Shown here: piece by piece, positions 14,611-20,549 of the stretch
Position numbering within the stretch: the stretch's first letter is position 1
How the letters are laid out: each line of letters opens with the position of its first letter
NCBI GenBank assembly: GCA_934504065.1
Contig: CAKSVQ010000010.1
Location: 1-40,130 of the forward strand
Reading direction: 5' to 3'
Length of the DNA stretch: 40,130 nucleotides
Origin: an uncultured Dysosmobacter sp.
GTDB taxonomy: Bacteria; Bacillota; Clostridia; Oscillospirales; Oscillospiraceae
The notes under the pieces: generated by a model
Databases searched by the model: none
Seen by the model: only the letters and a program-made list of their open reading frames with translations
Told to the model about the DNA's origin: nothing
Translations under genes and position numbers: made by a program

Positions 14611-14681
14611 TGACAAAATTGCACAAAAAGTCATGGCAATGATTGTTCATTTTGCCTGCTTGACAGCGTCATGGAAATGAC
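14601..14681. promoter_or_regulatory. Three operators for the RHH repressor
   Basis: Three near-identical palindromic 14-mers: GTCATGGACATGAT (14601-14614, minus strand), GTCATGGCAATGAT (14630-14643) and GTCATGGAAATGAC (14668-14681). The consensus is GTCATGGNMATGAY. Site 1 covers the repressor's -35 box, site 3 the spacer of the divergent plus-strand promoter and site 2 lies between. Binding by the adjacent RHH protein is inference. Confidence 0.8.
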
Positions 14682-14688
14682 GTATTAT
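14660..14688 (+). promoter_or_regulatory. Strong promoter of the J-domain operon
   Basis: TTGACA (14660-14665), a 17-bp spacer and TATTAT (14683-14688), close to the sigma-A ideal. The spacer is almost exactly operator 3, whose flanks form a perfect CGTCAT/ATGACG inverted repeat. Confidence 0.85.
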
Positions 14689-14756
14689 TAAGGCACACAA
14701 GGCGATCACGACAACGCCGGGGGATGAGCAAATAAAACCGGAAAGGACGAGATAAA

Positions 14757-14960
14757 ATGCTCAACCTCGACAAACTCGACAACATGGAACTTTCTGCCAA
14801 ACAAGACCTTGATTGGAAATCGCTCATGCAGCTTTGCGAAGTATCACGAAGCGATGTATTTAACGGGATTTACGCCGCGTATAAATACGGATTCCAGCGA
14901 GGGCAAACCGCAGAGAGACGCAAGAACAAAAAGAAGCCCCGGCCAGAGTTCCAGCACTGA
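14757..14960 (+). CDS. Hypothetical protein (67 aa), first gene of the RHH-controlled operon
   Basis: 67 aa with AAAGGACGAG before the ATG. The sequence is a short acidic helix (NLDKLDNMELSAKQDLDWKSLMQLCEVSRSDVFNGIYAAYKYGFQRG) followed by a basic tail (KNKKKPRPEFQH). The middle could be a small helical DNA- or protein-binding unit. It begins about 70 bases after the strong promoter and precedes the J-domain gene by 53 bases. No function is recognised. Confidence 0.75.
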   Translation: MLNLDKLDNMELSAKQDLDWKSLMQLCEVSRSDVFNGIYAAYKYGFQRGQTAERRKNKKKPRPEFQH

Positions 14961-15012
14961 CCGAGGCACGCCCCAAACTCAACCTCAACGAAAAGAAAGG
15001 AGCCTTATTATT

Positions 15013-15513
15013 ATGGCACAGTATTTTGAGAATGTAAAGACCTTGGACGAACTGAAAAAGCAGTATCGCCGCTTGGCTATGAAGTATCACCCGGACATGG
15101 GCGGCAGCACTGAGGCCATGCAGCAGATCAACGCCGAGCATGACGCCCTCTTTGAAATGCTGAAGAAGCAGCACAACGCCAGCGCGGACGAGTACCACCA
15201 GACCACCGAAACCGCCGCCGAGTTCCGCGACATCATCGACTTTTTGATGAAGTTTGATGATCTGGAGGTCGAGCTGGTCGGCTCTTGGGTGTGGTGTGGG
15301 GGCAATACGAAGCCCCACAAGGACGAGTTGAAAGCCGCCGGTTTCCACTGGTCCCAGAACAAGGCAAGATGGTATTGGCATCACCCCGAAGAGGGCCGCA
15401 AGTGGAGACGCGGCAAGGCCACAATGGACGAGATCCGCCGGAAGTATGGAAGCCAGGTTTTCAGCGGCGGGCGTGAAGATAGCGCATTTGAGAAAATCGG
15501 GGCGGCCTGCTGA
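15013..15513 (+). CDS. J-domain (DnaJ-like) protein
   Basis: 166 aa; GAAAGGAG precedes the ATG at 15013 by about nine bases. Residues 1-50 form a short J-domain with LKKQYRRLAMKYHPDMGG, keeping the essential HPD tripeptide that stimulates DnaK ATPase. The remaining part (about 75-166) is not the G/F or zinc-finger region of DnaJ but a tryptophan-rich module (GSWVWCGGNTKPHKDELKAAGFHWSQ, then ARWYWHHPEE), seen behind J-domains in other Clostridial mobile elements. I infer it recruits host DnaK to a phage or host target. It is second in the RHH-controlled operon. Confidence 0.85.
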   Translation: MAQYFENVKTLDELKKQYRRLAMKYHPDMGGSTEAMQQINAEHDALFEMLKKQHNASADEYHQTTETAAEFRDIIDFLMKFDDLEVELVGSWVWCGGNTKPHKDELKAAGFHWSQNKARWYWHHPEEGRKWRRGKATMDEIRRKYGSQVFSGGREDSAFEKIGAAC

Positions 15514-15538
15514 GCCGCCCCGGAAAGGGGATTAAGCA

Positions 15539-16153
15539 ATGAATATCAACGATTTAACCGGGCGGCGCTTTGGGCGTCTAACTGTGATCCGGCAAACAAG
15601 CCAGCGTGGGCCGGACGGCGGAATTATTTACGAGTGCCTTTGTGATTGCGGAAATAAATGCCTTGTGTGGGGGAATAAACTCACCCGGAAAGGCCACAGC
15701 GCAAAACGTAGTTGCGGATGCTTACATGATGAAACACATCCGCAGCACGGCGGCAGCAAAAGCCTCTTGTATCACAAATGGAAAGGGATGCAGGACCGCT
15801 GTTATAATCCAAATGCGAGACAGTACCCCGACTATGGGGGGCGAGGTGTTCGCGTTTGCGACGAATGGCGGAATAATTATCCATCTTTCCGCGATTGGGC
15901 GCTTGCAAACGGATACTGCGAAGGATTGTCTATTGACCGCATCGACGTAAACGGTAATTATTGCCCGGAAAACTGCCGCTGGATTACTATGGCGGAGCAG
16001 CAGAAGAACAAGCGCAACGTTTCGAAAATCTCTTGGAACGGCGAGACACACACGCTCCCGGAATGGGCCGACATTCTCGGAATCAAGTACGGCACATTGT
16101 GGGCCCGCATTTACCGAGATGGAAAGAGCATTGAGGAGGCGTTTAGAAAATAA
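15539..16153 (+). CDS. AP2/HNH-type DNA-binding protein, possible homing endonuclease
   Basis: 204 aa. Residues 1-63 carry a zinc-binding opening (YECLCDCGNKCLVWGNKL, then KRSCGC), the middle has RCYNPNARQYPDYGGRGVRVCDEW, and SIDRIDVNGNYCPENCRWI at about 130-148 is the usual core of the phage proteins called HNH or AP2-domain homing endonucleases. The last 40 residues contain a helix-turn-helix-like NUMOD part (LPEWADILGIKYGTLWARIYRDG). It could cut or bind DNA; the true catalytic state is unknown. Its stop overlaps the next start (TAATG). Confidence 0.75.
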   Translation: MNINDLTGRRFGRLTVIRQTSQRGPDGGIIYECLCDCGNKCLVWGNKLTRKGHSAKRSCGCLHDETHPQHGGSKSLLYHKWKGMQDRCYNPNARQYPDYGGRGVRVCDEWRNNYPSFRDWALANGYCEGLSIDRIDVNGNYCPENCRWITMAEQQKNKRNVSKISWNGETHTLPEWADILGIKYGTLWARIYRDGKSIEEAFRK

Positions 16154-16608
16154 TGGCCTATCTTGACCTATTCCAGCGCTACGGCCACCCCAGCCAGGAA
16201 GCGGAAATACGGCTGACCGCCTATCTGCTCCGGCCCGACGTCCTGACCGCCGACCAAATCAAGGCCAACGATGACAGCGCCGCCCGGATGATTGCCCGGT
16301 GTAACGAGCTGATCGGCCAGCTGACCGAGTACCGCGCGGCCCTGGCGGAGCGATACGCCGCCCTTGCGACCGCCGCCTACCGTGACCGGCTGGAGCTGAT
16401 CCGCGACCCCGGTTACAGGGGCAAGCAGGTGATCTACTTTGTGCGGATCGTCCGCACTTATGAGGACGGCACCACGGAGCGAGTTTTGGACGAAAAATAT
16501 TTCGGCACGGAGCGCCGAAAAGCCTTTTCCAGGTTCGCCGAACTCAAGCACCAGCGCCCCGGCATTGAGACCATGCAGGACACCGAAAAGCGCAGCTGGG
16601 AGCGTTGA
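16153..16608 (+). CDS. Hypothetical protein (151 aa), last gene of the RHH-controlled operon
   Basis: 151 aa, start overlapping the previous stop. Predicted helical in the first 85 residues, with an alanine-rich coiled stretch (RMIARCNELIGQLTEYRAALAERYAALATAAYRDRLEL), followed by a short beta part (KQVIYFVRIVRTYEDGTTERVLDEKYFG) and a basic tail. I do not recognise the family. It is followed by an intrinsic terminator, so it ends the cassette controlled by the RHH operators. Confidence 0.78.
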   Translation: MAYLDLFQRYGHPSQEAEIRLTAYLLRPDVLTADQIKANDDSAARMIARCNELIGQLTEYRAALAERYAALATAAYRDRLELIRDPGYRGKQVIYFVRIVRTYEDGTTERVLDEKYFGTERRKAFSRFAELKHQRPGIETMQDTEKRSWER

Positions 16609-16622
16609 CAACCGAAAAAGAA

Positions 16623-16657
16623 CAGCGGCCCGGAGCCATCCGAGCCGCTGCTTTTTT
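16623..16657 (+). terminator. Terminator of the J-domain operon
   Basis: Stem CAGCGGC (16623-16629) with GCCGCTG (16644-16650) followed by CTTTTTTAT. It lies 15 bases after the stop of the 151-aa gene. Confidence 0.85.
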
Positions 16658-16675
16658 ATGCCGTTTTCGCCATGC

Positions 16676-16926
16676 TTCACAGTACGTTCACAGTATAGCA
16701 GCAATCCCTTGCCATTCCTCAAAAAGTCTTACTAACCCTTTAAATTTCCACGGTTTTCTCTAAATTACACTTGTTGACACTGCACACCACCAAAGTCTTT
16801 ATTTCCAACGGCTGTGGCCTCTTTAAACTTTGCCTGATAGTGTCACATGATGTTGCCGGAATCATACCCAAACTTCACAGTAACTTCACAGTTGGAAGCC
16901 CACTTTTCGCCAAAAAGTTCACACGA
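16676..16926. repeat. attP-like region with integrase arm-type repeats
   Basis: Two pairs of TTCACAGTA repeats flank about 180 bases of non-coding, AT-richer sequence next to the integrase stop. Left pair: 16676-16684 and 16687-16695. Right pair: 16874-16882 and 16885-16893 (the last ends in T). A weaker copy, TTCACACGA, is at 16918-16926. Within each pair the period is exactly 11 bp, about one helical turn. This matches arm-type sites for a tyrosine integrase around an attP core, which I cannot locate without the host site. Confidence 0.7.
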
Positions 16927-16934
16927 AAGTGCTT

Positions 16935-18017
16935 TTACTTTACAGCTTTGAAATACGCCGTCAGCTTTTCGGCTGCTGTCTGCCTCCGGTCCTGCCGCAG
17001 ATGGGTGTAAACAGCCTCCACCACGTCCGGCGTATCGCCCAGCAGGCCAGCCGCCTGTCTGGGGTCCAACCCCGCCTCATAGCAGATCGTGGCGAAGCTG
17101 TGCCGGAAGCAGTGCGGCGTGATGGGGAACGTCTCCACCGTCTCGCCGTTTTCGCCCTGCTGGATCTCATTCAGCCCCACATCCCGGCAGTAGTGCCGCC
17201 ACTCCCGCGTGATCTCATGGGGCCGCATATAGCCCCCATCATCCCCCGGAAACAGCAGCCCGATCCGGTTTTTCGGCAGCGCCGCCGCCAGAGGCGGCAG
17301 CAGGGGAATATCCCGCAGACCGTTCTCCGATTTCAGGTGGTTTTCCAGAACCGGCTTGCCGGTGGCGTAGCTGATCTTTTTTGTGATATGGATCACGCCG
17401 GTTTTCCGGTCGATGTCTCGATACGTCAGCGCCAGTGCCTCACCCCGGCGGCATCCGGTGTACAACAGCAGATAGCCAAACAGCCACCAGCGCGCCGCCT
17501 TTGTCAGCCCCGTCGCTTTCACGGCCTCCTCCTGCTCTTCCGTCAGCGCCTCCCGCTTTTTGCAGGGCAGGCCCCGGCTCTTCTTCACCTCCGCCGCCGG
17601 ACTGATTCGAATATCGCCCTTGATGACGGCATGGGCAAAAATCATCCGGCAGACGGCCAGCTCAATGCCGACGCTGTTGGCGCTGCGTCCTTGGGCCTCG
17701 AAACGCTTGATGTAGTTCCGCACGTCTACCGGCTCGATCTCCGACGCCCTGCCCGGGAACGCCTCTTTCAGCCGCTTCACGGCGTAGCTGTATACCCGCC
17801 GGGATGATTCGGAGATCTCGTTCTCATGCTCCCGCTCCCACTCGTCAGCGATTGCCGGGAAATTCCGGCCCTTCTCCACCTCCATCTGGTATTCTAGGAT
17901 TTTGCGGTCGATCTCTCGATCTGTCTTGCCCCGAAAGGCTACCCGCTTGCCGTTGATGGTGCGGATTGCCTCGTGCAGGCCGTCCTTGCGGACGCCATAT
18001 TTACTTTTCTTCGCCAT
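16935..18017 (-). CDS. int: Tyrosine integrase
   Basis: 360 aa site-specific recombinase. Residues 1-50 are a basic arm-binding region, 55-140 the SAM-like core-binding domain and 155-355 the catalytic domain. Catalytic residues visible: R190 (TGCRRGE), K229 (LKSENGLRDIPL), H302 and R305 (PHCFRHSFAT) and the nucleophile Y337 (AVYTHL). The usual second His/Trp of the LGH motif is Asp here (LLGDTPD, D328). It inserts and excises the phage genome at attP/attB; the repeat region directly downstream is the likely attP. Start ATG follows AGGAGGAAAGG. Confidence 0.94.
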   Translation of the reverse strand: MAKKSKYGVRKDGLHEAIRTINGKRVAFRGKTDREIDRKILEYQMEVEKGRNFPAIADEWEREHENEISESSRRVYSYAVKRLKEAFPGRASEIEPVDVRNYIKRFEAQGRSANSVGIELAVCRMIFAHAVIKGDIRISPAAEVKKSRGLPCKKREALTEEQEEAVKATGLTKAARWWLFGYLLLYTGCRRGEALALTYRDIDRKTGVIHITKKISYATGKPVLENHLKSENGLRDIPLLPPLAAALPKNRIGLLFPGDDGGYMRPHEITREWRHYCRDVGLNEIQQGENGETVETFPITPHCFRHSFATICYEAGLDPRQAAGLLGDTPDVVEAVYTHLRQDRRQTAAEKLTAYFKAVK

Positions 18018-18083
18018 TTTTTCCTTTCCTCCTGTTGCATCGCCAGGGGGATCGTGCTATACTGTGGTTGATCCTCCTTTGGC

Positions 18084-18102
18084 TTTGTCGTGATTGCGAT
18101 TG
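18084..18102 (-). repeat. Copy of a 19-base leader element (inverted relative to 21560-21578)
   Basis: The minus strand reads CAATCGCAATCACGACAAA, identical to 21560-21578 on the plus strand. In both places CCAAA and a GGAGG ribosome site follow. Here no start codon follows the GGAGG; the integrase uses its own site further on, so this looks like an orphaned leader. Confidence 0.65.
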
Positions 18103-18114
18103 GTGGTATCATCT

Positions 18115-18144
18115 GCCGTCTGAGTGCTGGAACACTCAGGCGGC
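18115..18144. terminator. Strong 12-bp hairpin between the HTH-membrane gene and integrase
   Basis: Stem 18115-18126 with 18133-18144 (one G-T pair), six-base loop. A TTTCTATTTAT tract follows on the plus strand only, so if it is a terminator it acts on plus-strand transcripts; for the minus-strand genes it may be a processing or stability hairpin. Confidence 0.5.
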
Positions 18145-18151
18145 TTTCTAT

Positions 18152-18505
18152 TTATCCTATGTACCGGATCGCGCCCCAGCCCCCGTGAGTAGCGTCCAGA
18201 TAGAGCAGCAGCAGAAAAACCAAAAGGAAAACGAGAACCCCGAACAATACCCGCTTTTCCCTCTGCTGCTGGCGGATCAGTCGCCGCAGATCGTCGATGT
18301 GAGCGGCGTAAATGCCCTGGTCATCGTCTTGCTCGCTGTTCCGCAGGACTTCCAGAATCTTTTCGGCCACATCGTCCGGCGGTTTCGCCGCGCCGGAAAT
18401 GTAGCGTGATACCATGCTTTCCGATACATTGCACTGTTCCCCGATTTCCCGCAGCGTCAGCGGGCTTTTCATGCGCATTGCCCTCGCTTTTTCCGAAAAG
18501 TTCAC
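18152..18505 (-). CDS. Membrane-anchored XRE/HTH regulator
   Basis: 117 aa from a GTG start with GTAAGGAGGG. Residues 12-50 are a helix-turn-helix (PLTLREIGEQCNVSESMVSRYISG), followed by a helical linker with many charges and then a single strong transmembrane helix at about 86-103 (VLFGVLVFLLVFLLLLYL) with a short outside tail. A DNA-binding domain tied to the membrane suggests a sensor that ties phage or host gene control to membrane state. It lies upstream of the integrase in the same direction, so the two may be co-transcribed. Confidence 0.75.
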   Translation of the reverse strand: MNFSEKARAMRMKSPLTLREIGEQCNVSESMVSRYISGAAKPPDDVAEKILEVLRNSEQDDDQGIYAAHIDDLRRLIRQQQREKRVLFGVLVFLLVFLLLLYLDATHGGWGAIRYIG

Positions 18506-18605
18506 CGTTTTCCCTCCTTACAAGTTTTTTGCAAGAAAAATCCTCCCTTTGAATTGGACTTTCCTGCTAAATGGGTCTATTGTTCTCATAGGCCCCCTCC
18601 CCTTT

Positions 18606-18632
18606 CCCCGGTCCCGCTTCGGCGGGCCGGGG
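18606..18632. promoter_or_regulatory. GC-rich UUCG hairpin upstream of the 46-aa frame
   Basis: CCCCGG and CCCGC (with one bulged T) pair with GCGGG and CCGGGG around a TTCG tetraloop; TTTCAAAT follows on the plus strand. It could be a weak plus-strand terminator that stops read-through towards the repressor, or a leader hairpin of the 46-aa frame 24 bases later. Confidence 0.5.
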
Positions 18633-18655
18633 TTTCAAATAGAAAGGAGCATCCC

Positions 18656-18796
18656 ATGACAGACCTTGAAATCCTGTTGGCATTGCGTTCTCTGCCTCCG
18701 GAAAAGCAGGCACTTGCTATTCAAGCCCTGCAAGAGCTTCTATTATCGCAACAATCCGTTCCCGGTCCTCCGGTGATAGATTGTGGATCATCATAA
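18656..18796 (+). CDS. Possible small protein (46 aa) overlapping the repressor gene in antisense
   Basis: ATG with a perfect AGAAAGGAGC site in front. The product begins MTDLEILLALRSLPPEKQALAIQALQ and is helical, resembling the LSPEDRERIVAIIEAL tail of XRE repressors. The last 80 bases overlap the 3' end of the repressor gene on the other strand. The ribosome site and sensible helix support it; the antisense overlap and lack of a clear promoter count against it. Confidence 0.45.
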   Translation: MTDLEILLALRSLPPEKQALAIQALQELLLSQQSVPGPPVIDCGSS

Positions 18797-19064
18797 GCAG
18801 CCTTTTATCTTCTGCGTTCAGCTCGCCCTCATTCGTGGGGGCGGGCTGTTTTTCGCTCATGAGTTCTGAAAGCTGGCAGCCGAACAGGTCTACCAGCGCA
18901 GCCAGATAGTTCGATCTGGGAATGTTCTTCCCGGCGCACCAGTCTGATACCTGGGCTTTCGACACGTTCAATTTTAATACGAGATCGCTTTGCTTCAGGT
19001 TCTCCCGGATCATCAATTTATTTAGATTCCGTGCGAAAACTGCACAGATTTCTTCTTGCCCCAT
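18717..19064 (-). CDS. CI-like XRE repressor
   Basis: 115 aa from the ATG at 19064, with AAAGGGGGTG in front; an upstream ATG at 19094 lies on the promoter's own -10 box and cannot be used. Residues 5-65 form an XRE helix-turn-helix (NLKQSDLVLKLNVSKAQVSDWCAGKNIPRSNYLAALVDLF). The remainder is a short linker and a helix (SPEDRERIVAIIEALAGLE) that probably mediates dimerisation. There is no RecA-sensitive peptidase domain, so induction should not work by self-cleavage; the antirepressor at 32.7 kb is a candidate. It faces the Cro-like gene across divergent promoters. Confidence 0.85.
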   Translation of the reverse strand: MGQEEICAVFARNLNKLMIRENLKQSDLVLKLNVSKAQVSDWCAGKNIPRSNYLAALVDLFGCQLSELMSEKQPAPTNEGELNAEDKRLLMMIHNLSPEDRERIVAIIEALAGLE

Positions 19065-19092
19065 TGGTTTCACCCCCTTTTTTGTTAAATCC

Positions 19093-19121
19093 ATTGTAAG
19101 TCATTTTTAATCGAATTGCAA
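19093..19121 (-). promoter_or_regulatory. Repressor promoter
   Basis: Minus-strand -35 TTGCAA (19116-19121), 17-bp spacer, -10 TACAAT (19093-19098). The spacer contains one copy of the operator-like TTTAATCGAA (19106-19115). Confidence 0.75.
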
Positions 19122-19201
19122 GAACTATTTTTCGTTTTAACCTAACTTTTTGCTTGACATCCCTTTTCGCCAGTGGTATTATAATGTTAGATTAAATCGA
19201 A
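19106..19201. promoter_or_regulatory. Lysis/lysogeny operators
   Basis: Repeats of a 10-mer: TTTAATCGAA (19106-19115), a reverse, imperfect copy TTCGTTTTAA (19131-19140) and TTAAATCGAA (19192-19201). The first lies in the repressor promoter, the last just after the -10 box of the Cro promoter. A further exact copy lies beyond the Cro stop (19422-19431). Binding by the repressor and Cro-like protein is inference. Confidence 0.65.
19154..19182 (+). promoter_or_regulatory. Cro-side (early) promoter
   Basis: TTGACA (19154-19159), 17-bp spacer, TATTAT (19177-19182), followed by an operator copy and the GAAAGGAG site of the Cro-like gene. Confidence 0.82.
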
Positions 19202-19218
19202 CGAAAGGAGTTCACGAT

Positions 19219-19419
19219 ATGAGCTTTCAAGTTACCCTCCGCGCCGCCCGCGTAAACCGCGGAATGAAGCAGGCAGACGCCGCAAGATCCATTGGGGTCA
19301 GCAGCCGCACGATTTATAATTGGGAGATCGGCAAGCGATTCCCCCCAGCGGACAAGCTGCTTTCCCTCTGCGATCTTTACGGCGTCCCCATGGACAATAT
19401 TTTTATACCCAGAAAGTAA
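19219..19419 (+). CDS. Cro-like XRE regulator
   Basis: 66 aa starting at the ATG after CGAAAGGAG; the longer frame begins before the promoter and is rejected. Nearly the whole protein is one XRE helix-turn-helix (GMKQADAARSIGVSSRTIYNWEIGKRFPPADKLLSLCDLYGV), ending IFIPRK. Its size, divergent position to the repressor and shared operator repeats point to the Cro role in the lytic switch. No gene follows on this strand until 20550, with minus-strand genes between. Confidence 0.85.
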   Translation: MSFQVTLRAARVNRGMKQADAARSIGVSSRTIYNWEIGKRFPPADKLLSLCDLYGVPMDNIFIPRK

Positions 19420-19466
19420 GATTTAATCGAACCACCAAACCGACAGCCCCAGCTAATCGCCAGCAC

Positions 19467-19964
19467 TTATTTTCTTTTCCCCCAGATATACCCGATTACA
19501 ATCGCGAGAATTTGTGCTCCTGCCGCAATTAGTCCAACAGTTTCTTCGCTTGAACTGGGCAATACGCCGCATTTTATAAGCAAATATCCAGAAATGCCGA
19601 TTGGAAGCACCGGGAACAACAACAGTGAAATGCCAAGTCCCTTTATGTAGCTGGAAACTTTATTTTGGAATTGGCTTCTTTTCATTTTAGCTATATCCGC
19701 TTTAAGGTCAGCAATTGCTTTTTCCGTTGATTTTTGCATTTGCGGATGCCATTTCACAAACGTCTCAAGGCATTCTCTGTTTCTGATGTATTCTTCATAT
19801 TCCTCTTTTGTTGCCCCACCAGATTTATAAAATGCAGTAGCTTCTTCTATCGTCATCATTTTATTTAATATCCTGAGGTTGTCTGCATATTGCATTGCAT
19901 CGTCCTTGAGTTGCTGTTGGAACGATTTCAAAAGCCTTTGCTTTTTTTCCAGTTCATTCGACAT
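19467..19964 (-). CDS. Two-span membrane protein with coiled coil, possible lysogenic conversion gene
   Basis: 165 aa; GGGGGGAAG precedes the ATG. Residues 1-40 and 85-100 are charged, helical coiled-coil segments (EKKQRLLKSFQQQLKDDAMQYADNL); two transmembrane helices follow at about 108-130 (GLGISLLLFPVLPIGISGYLLI) and 142-160 (VGLIAAGAQILAIVIGYIW), ending in a basic GKRK. The region is AT-richer than the rest, uses different codons and sits behind the immunity genes in the repressor direction. I infer expression from the prophage, perhaps for superinfection exclusion. No family is recognised. Confidence 0.7.
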   Translation of the reverse strand: MSNELEKKQRLLKSFQQQLKDDAMQYADNLRILNKMMTIEEATAFYKSGGATKEEYEEYIRNRECLETFVKWHPQMQKSTEKAIADLKADIAKMKRSQFQNKVSSYIKGLGISLLLFPVLPIGISGYLLIKCGVLPSSSEETVGLIAAGAQILAIVIGYIWGKRK

Positions 19965-20011
19965 TTTAAACTTCCCCCCCTGAGGTGTTATTTATGCCTT
20001 TTCTCTACCGC

Positions 20012-20239
20012 CTACTTGATAAGTTCTTTGACCCACCGCCAAAAGGACTCGATAAGACCGGGAAAGTGATCTACTACGATACTCAGGATGAACGTTATAA
20101 GCGGTACAAGCACCTGTGCTATCGCAATCTTCTTTTGAAATCGGCGCTCGCGTTCCTTCTCGGCATCCTGTTTAGCACGTTCCTTGACGGCCTGATCTTC
20201 CGCTAACTTCTTTGCGTATTCTTCAAACTCTCTTTGCAT
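20012..20239 (-). CDS. Small membrane-tethered coiled-coil protein, copy 1
   Basis: 75 aa starting MQREFEEYAKKLAED; the ATG at 20239 follows GGGGCGG. A charged coiled coil occupies residues 1-40 (many Lys, Glu, Arg), a hydrophobic helix lies about 41-58 (IAIAQVLVPLITFILSIVV), then an amphipathic end with Trp (SFWRWVKELIK). It is paralogous to the gene just upstream (20268-20477): the first 14 codons differ almost only at third positions, showing selection on this strand. An open frame on the opposite strand with a good ribosome site also exists, discussed as a finding. Confidence 0.6.
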   Translation of the reverse strand: MQREFEEYAKKLAEDQAVKERAKQDAEKERERRFQKKIAIAQVLVPLITFILSIVVDHFPGLIESFWRWVKELIK

Positions 20240-20267
20240 GTTCCGCCCCATTTCCTAACGCGAGGTG

Positions 20268-20477
20268 CTATTTATGCAAGAACGTCCAAATATCCCCGAT
20301 ATGCTCCACAAGGAGCGTGACCCCTGCGACAACCAGCGCCTTGAAAAGCTCGAAAAGAAAGTCCGCACGCTTTACGCGCTTTTCTTCGGCTTTCTTCTCG
20401 GCCACTTCCTTGGCCTGCTGTTGTTTCCGTGAAGCATCCGCCAACTCTTTGGCGTATTCTTCAAATTCCCTCTGCAC
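20268..20477 (-). CDS. Small membrane-tethered coiled-coil protein, copy 2
   Basis: 69 aa from GTG at 20477 with AGAGGGGAT upstream. It begins (V/M)QREFEEYAKELAD, then a Lys/Glu/Gln coiled coil to about residue 45 and a hydrophobic helix (FLFELFKALVVAGVTLLVEHI). It is a tandem duplicate of the 20012-20239 gene, separated by 28 bases, and shares with it a downstream ATAAATARCACCTC element. Function unknown; grouping with the membrane protein at 19467 suggests one lysogeny-expressed unit. Confidence 0.6.
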   Translation of the reverse strand: MQREFEEYAKELADASRKQQQAKEVAEKKAEEKRVKRADFLFELFKALVVAGVTLLVEHIGDIWTFLHK

Positions 20478-20549
20478 CGCATATCCCCTCTTACCCCACC
20501 AACATACACCAATTCACACCAACAAGCAATCACGAAAAGGAGAATCAAC

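Noticed and set aside
19065..19094. Earlier start of the CI-like repressor (MDLTKKG)
   Set aside because: That ATG overlaps the -10 box of the repressor promoter and cannot be in the transcript.
19985..20432. Plus-strand small membrane proteins (71 and 52 aa) as the annotated genes
   Set aside because: Third-position synonymous differences favour the minus-strand paralogues; the plus-strand frames are kept only as a finding.
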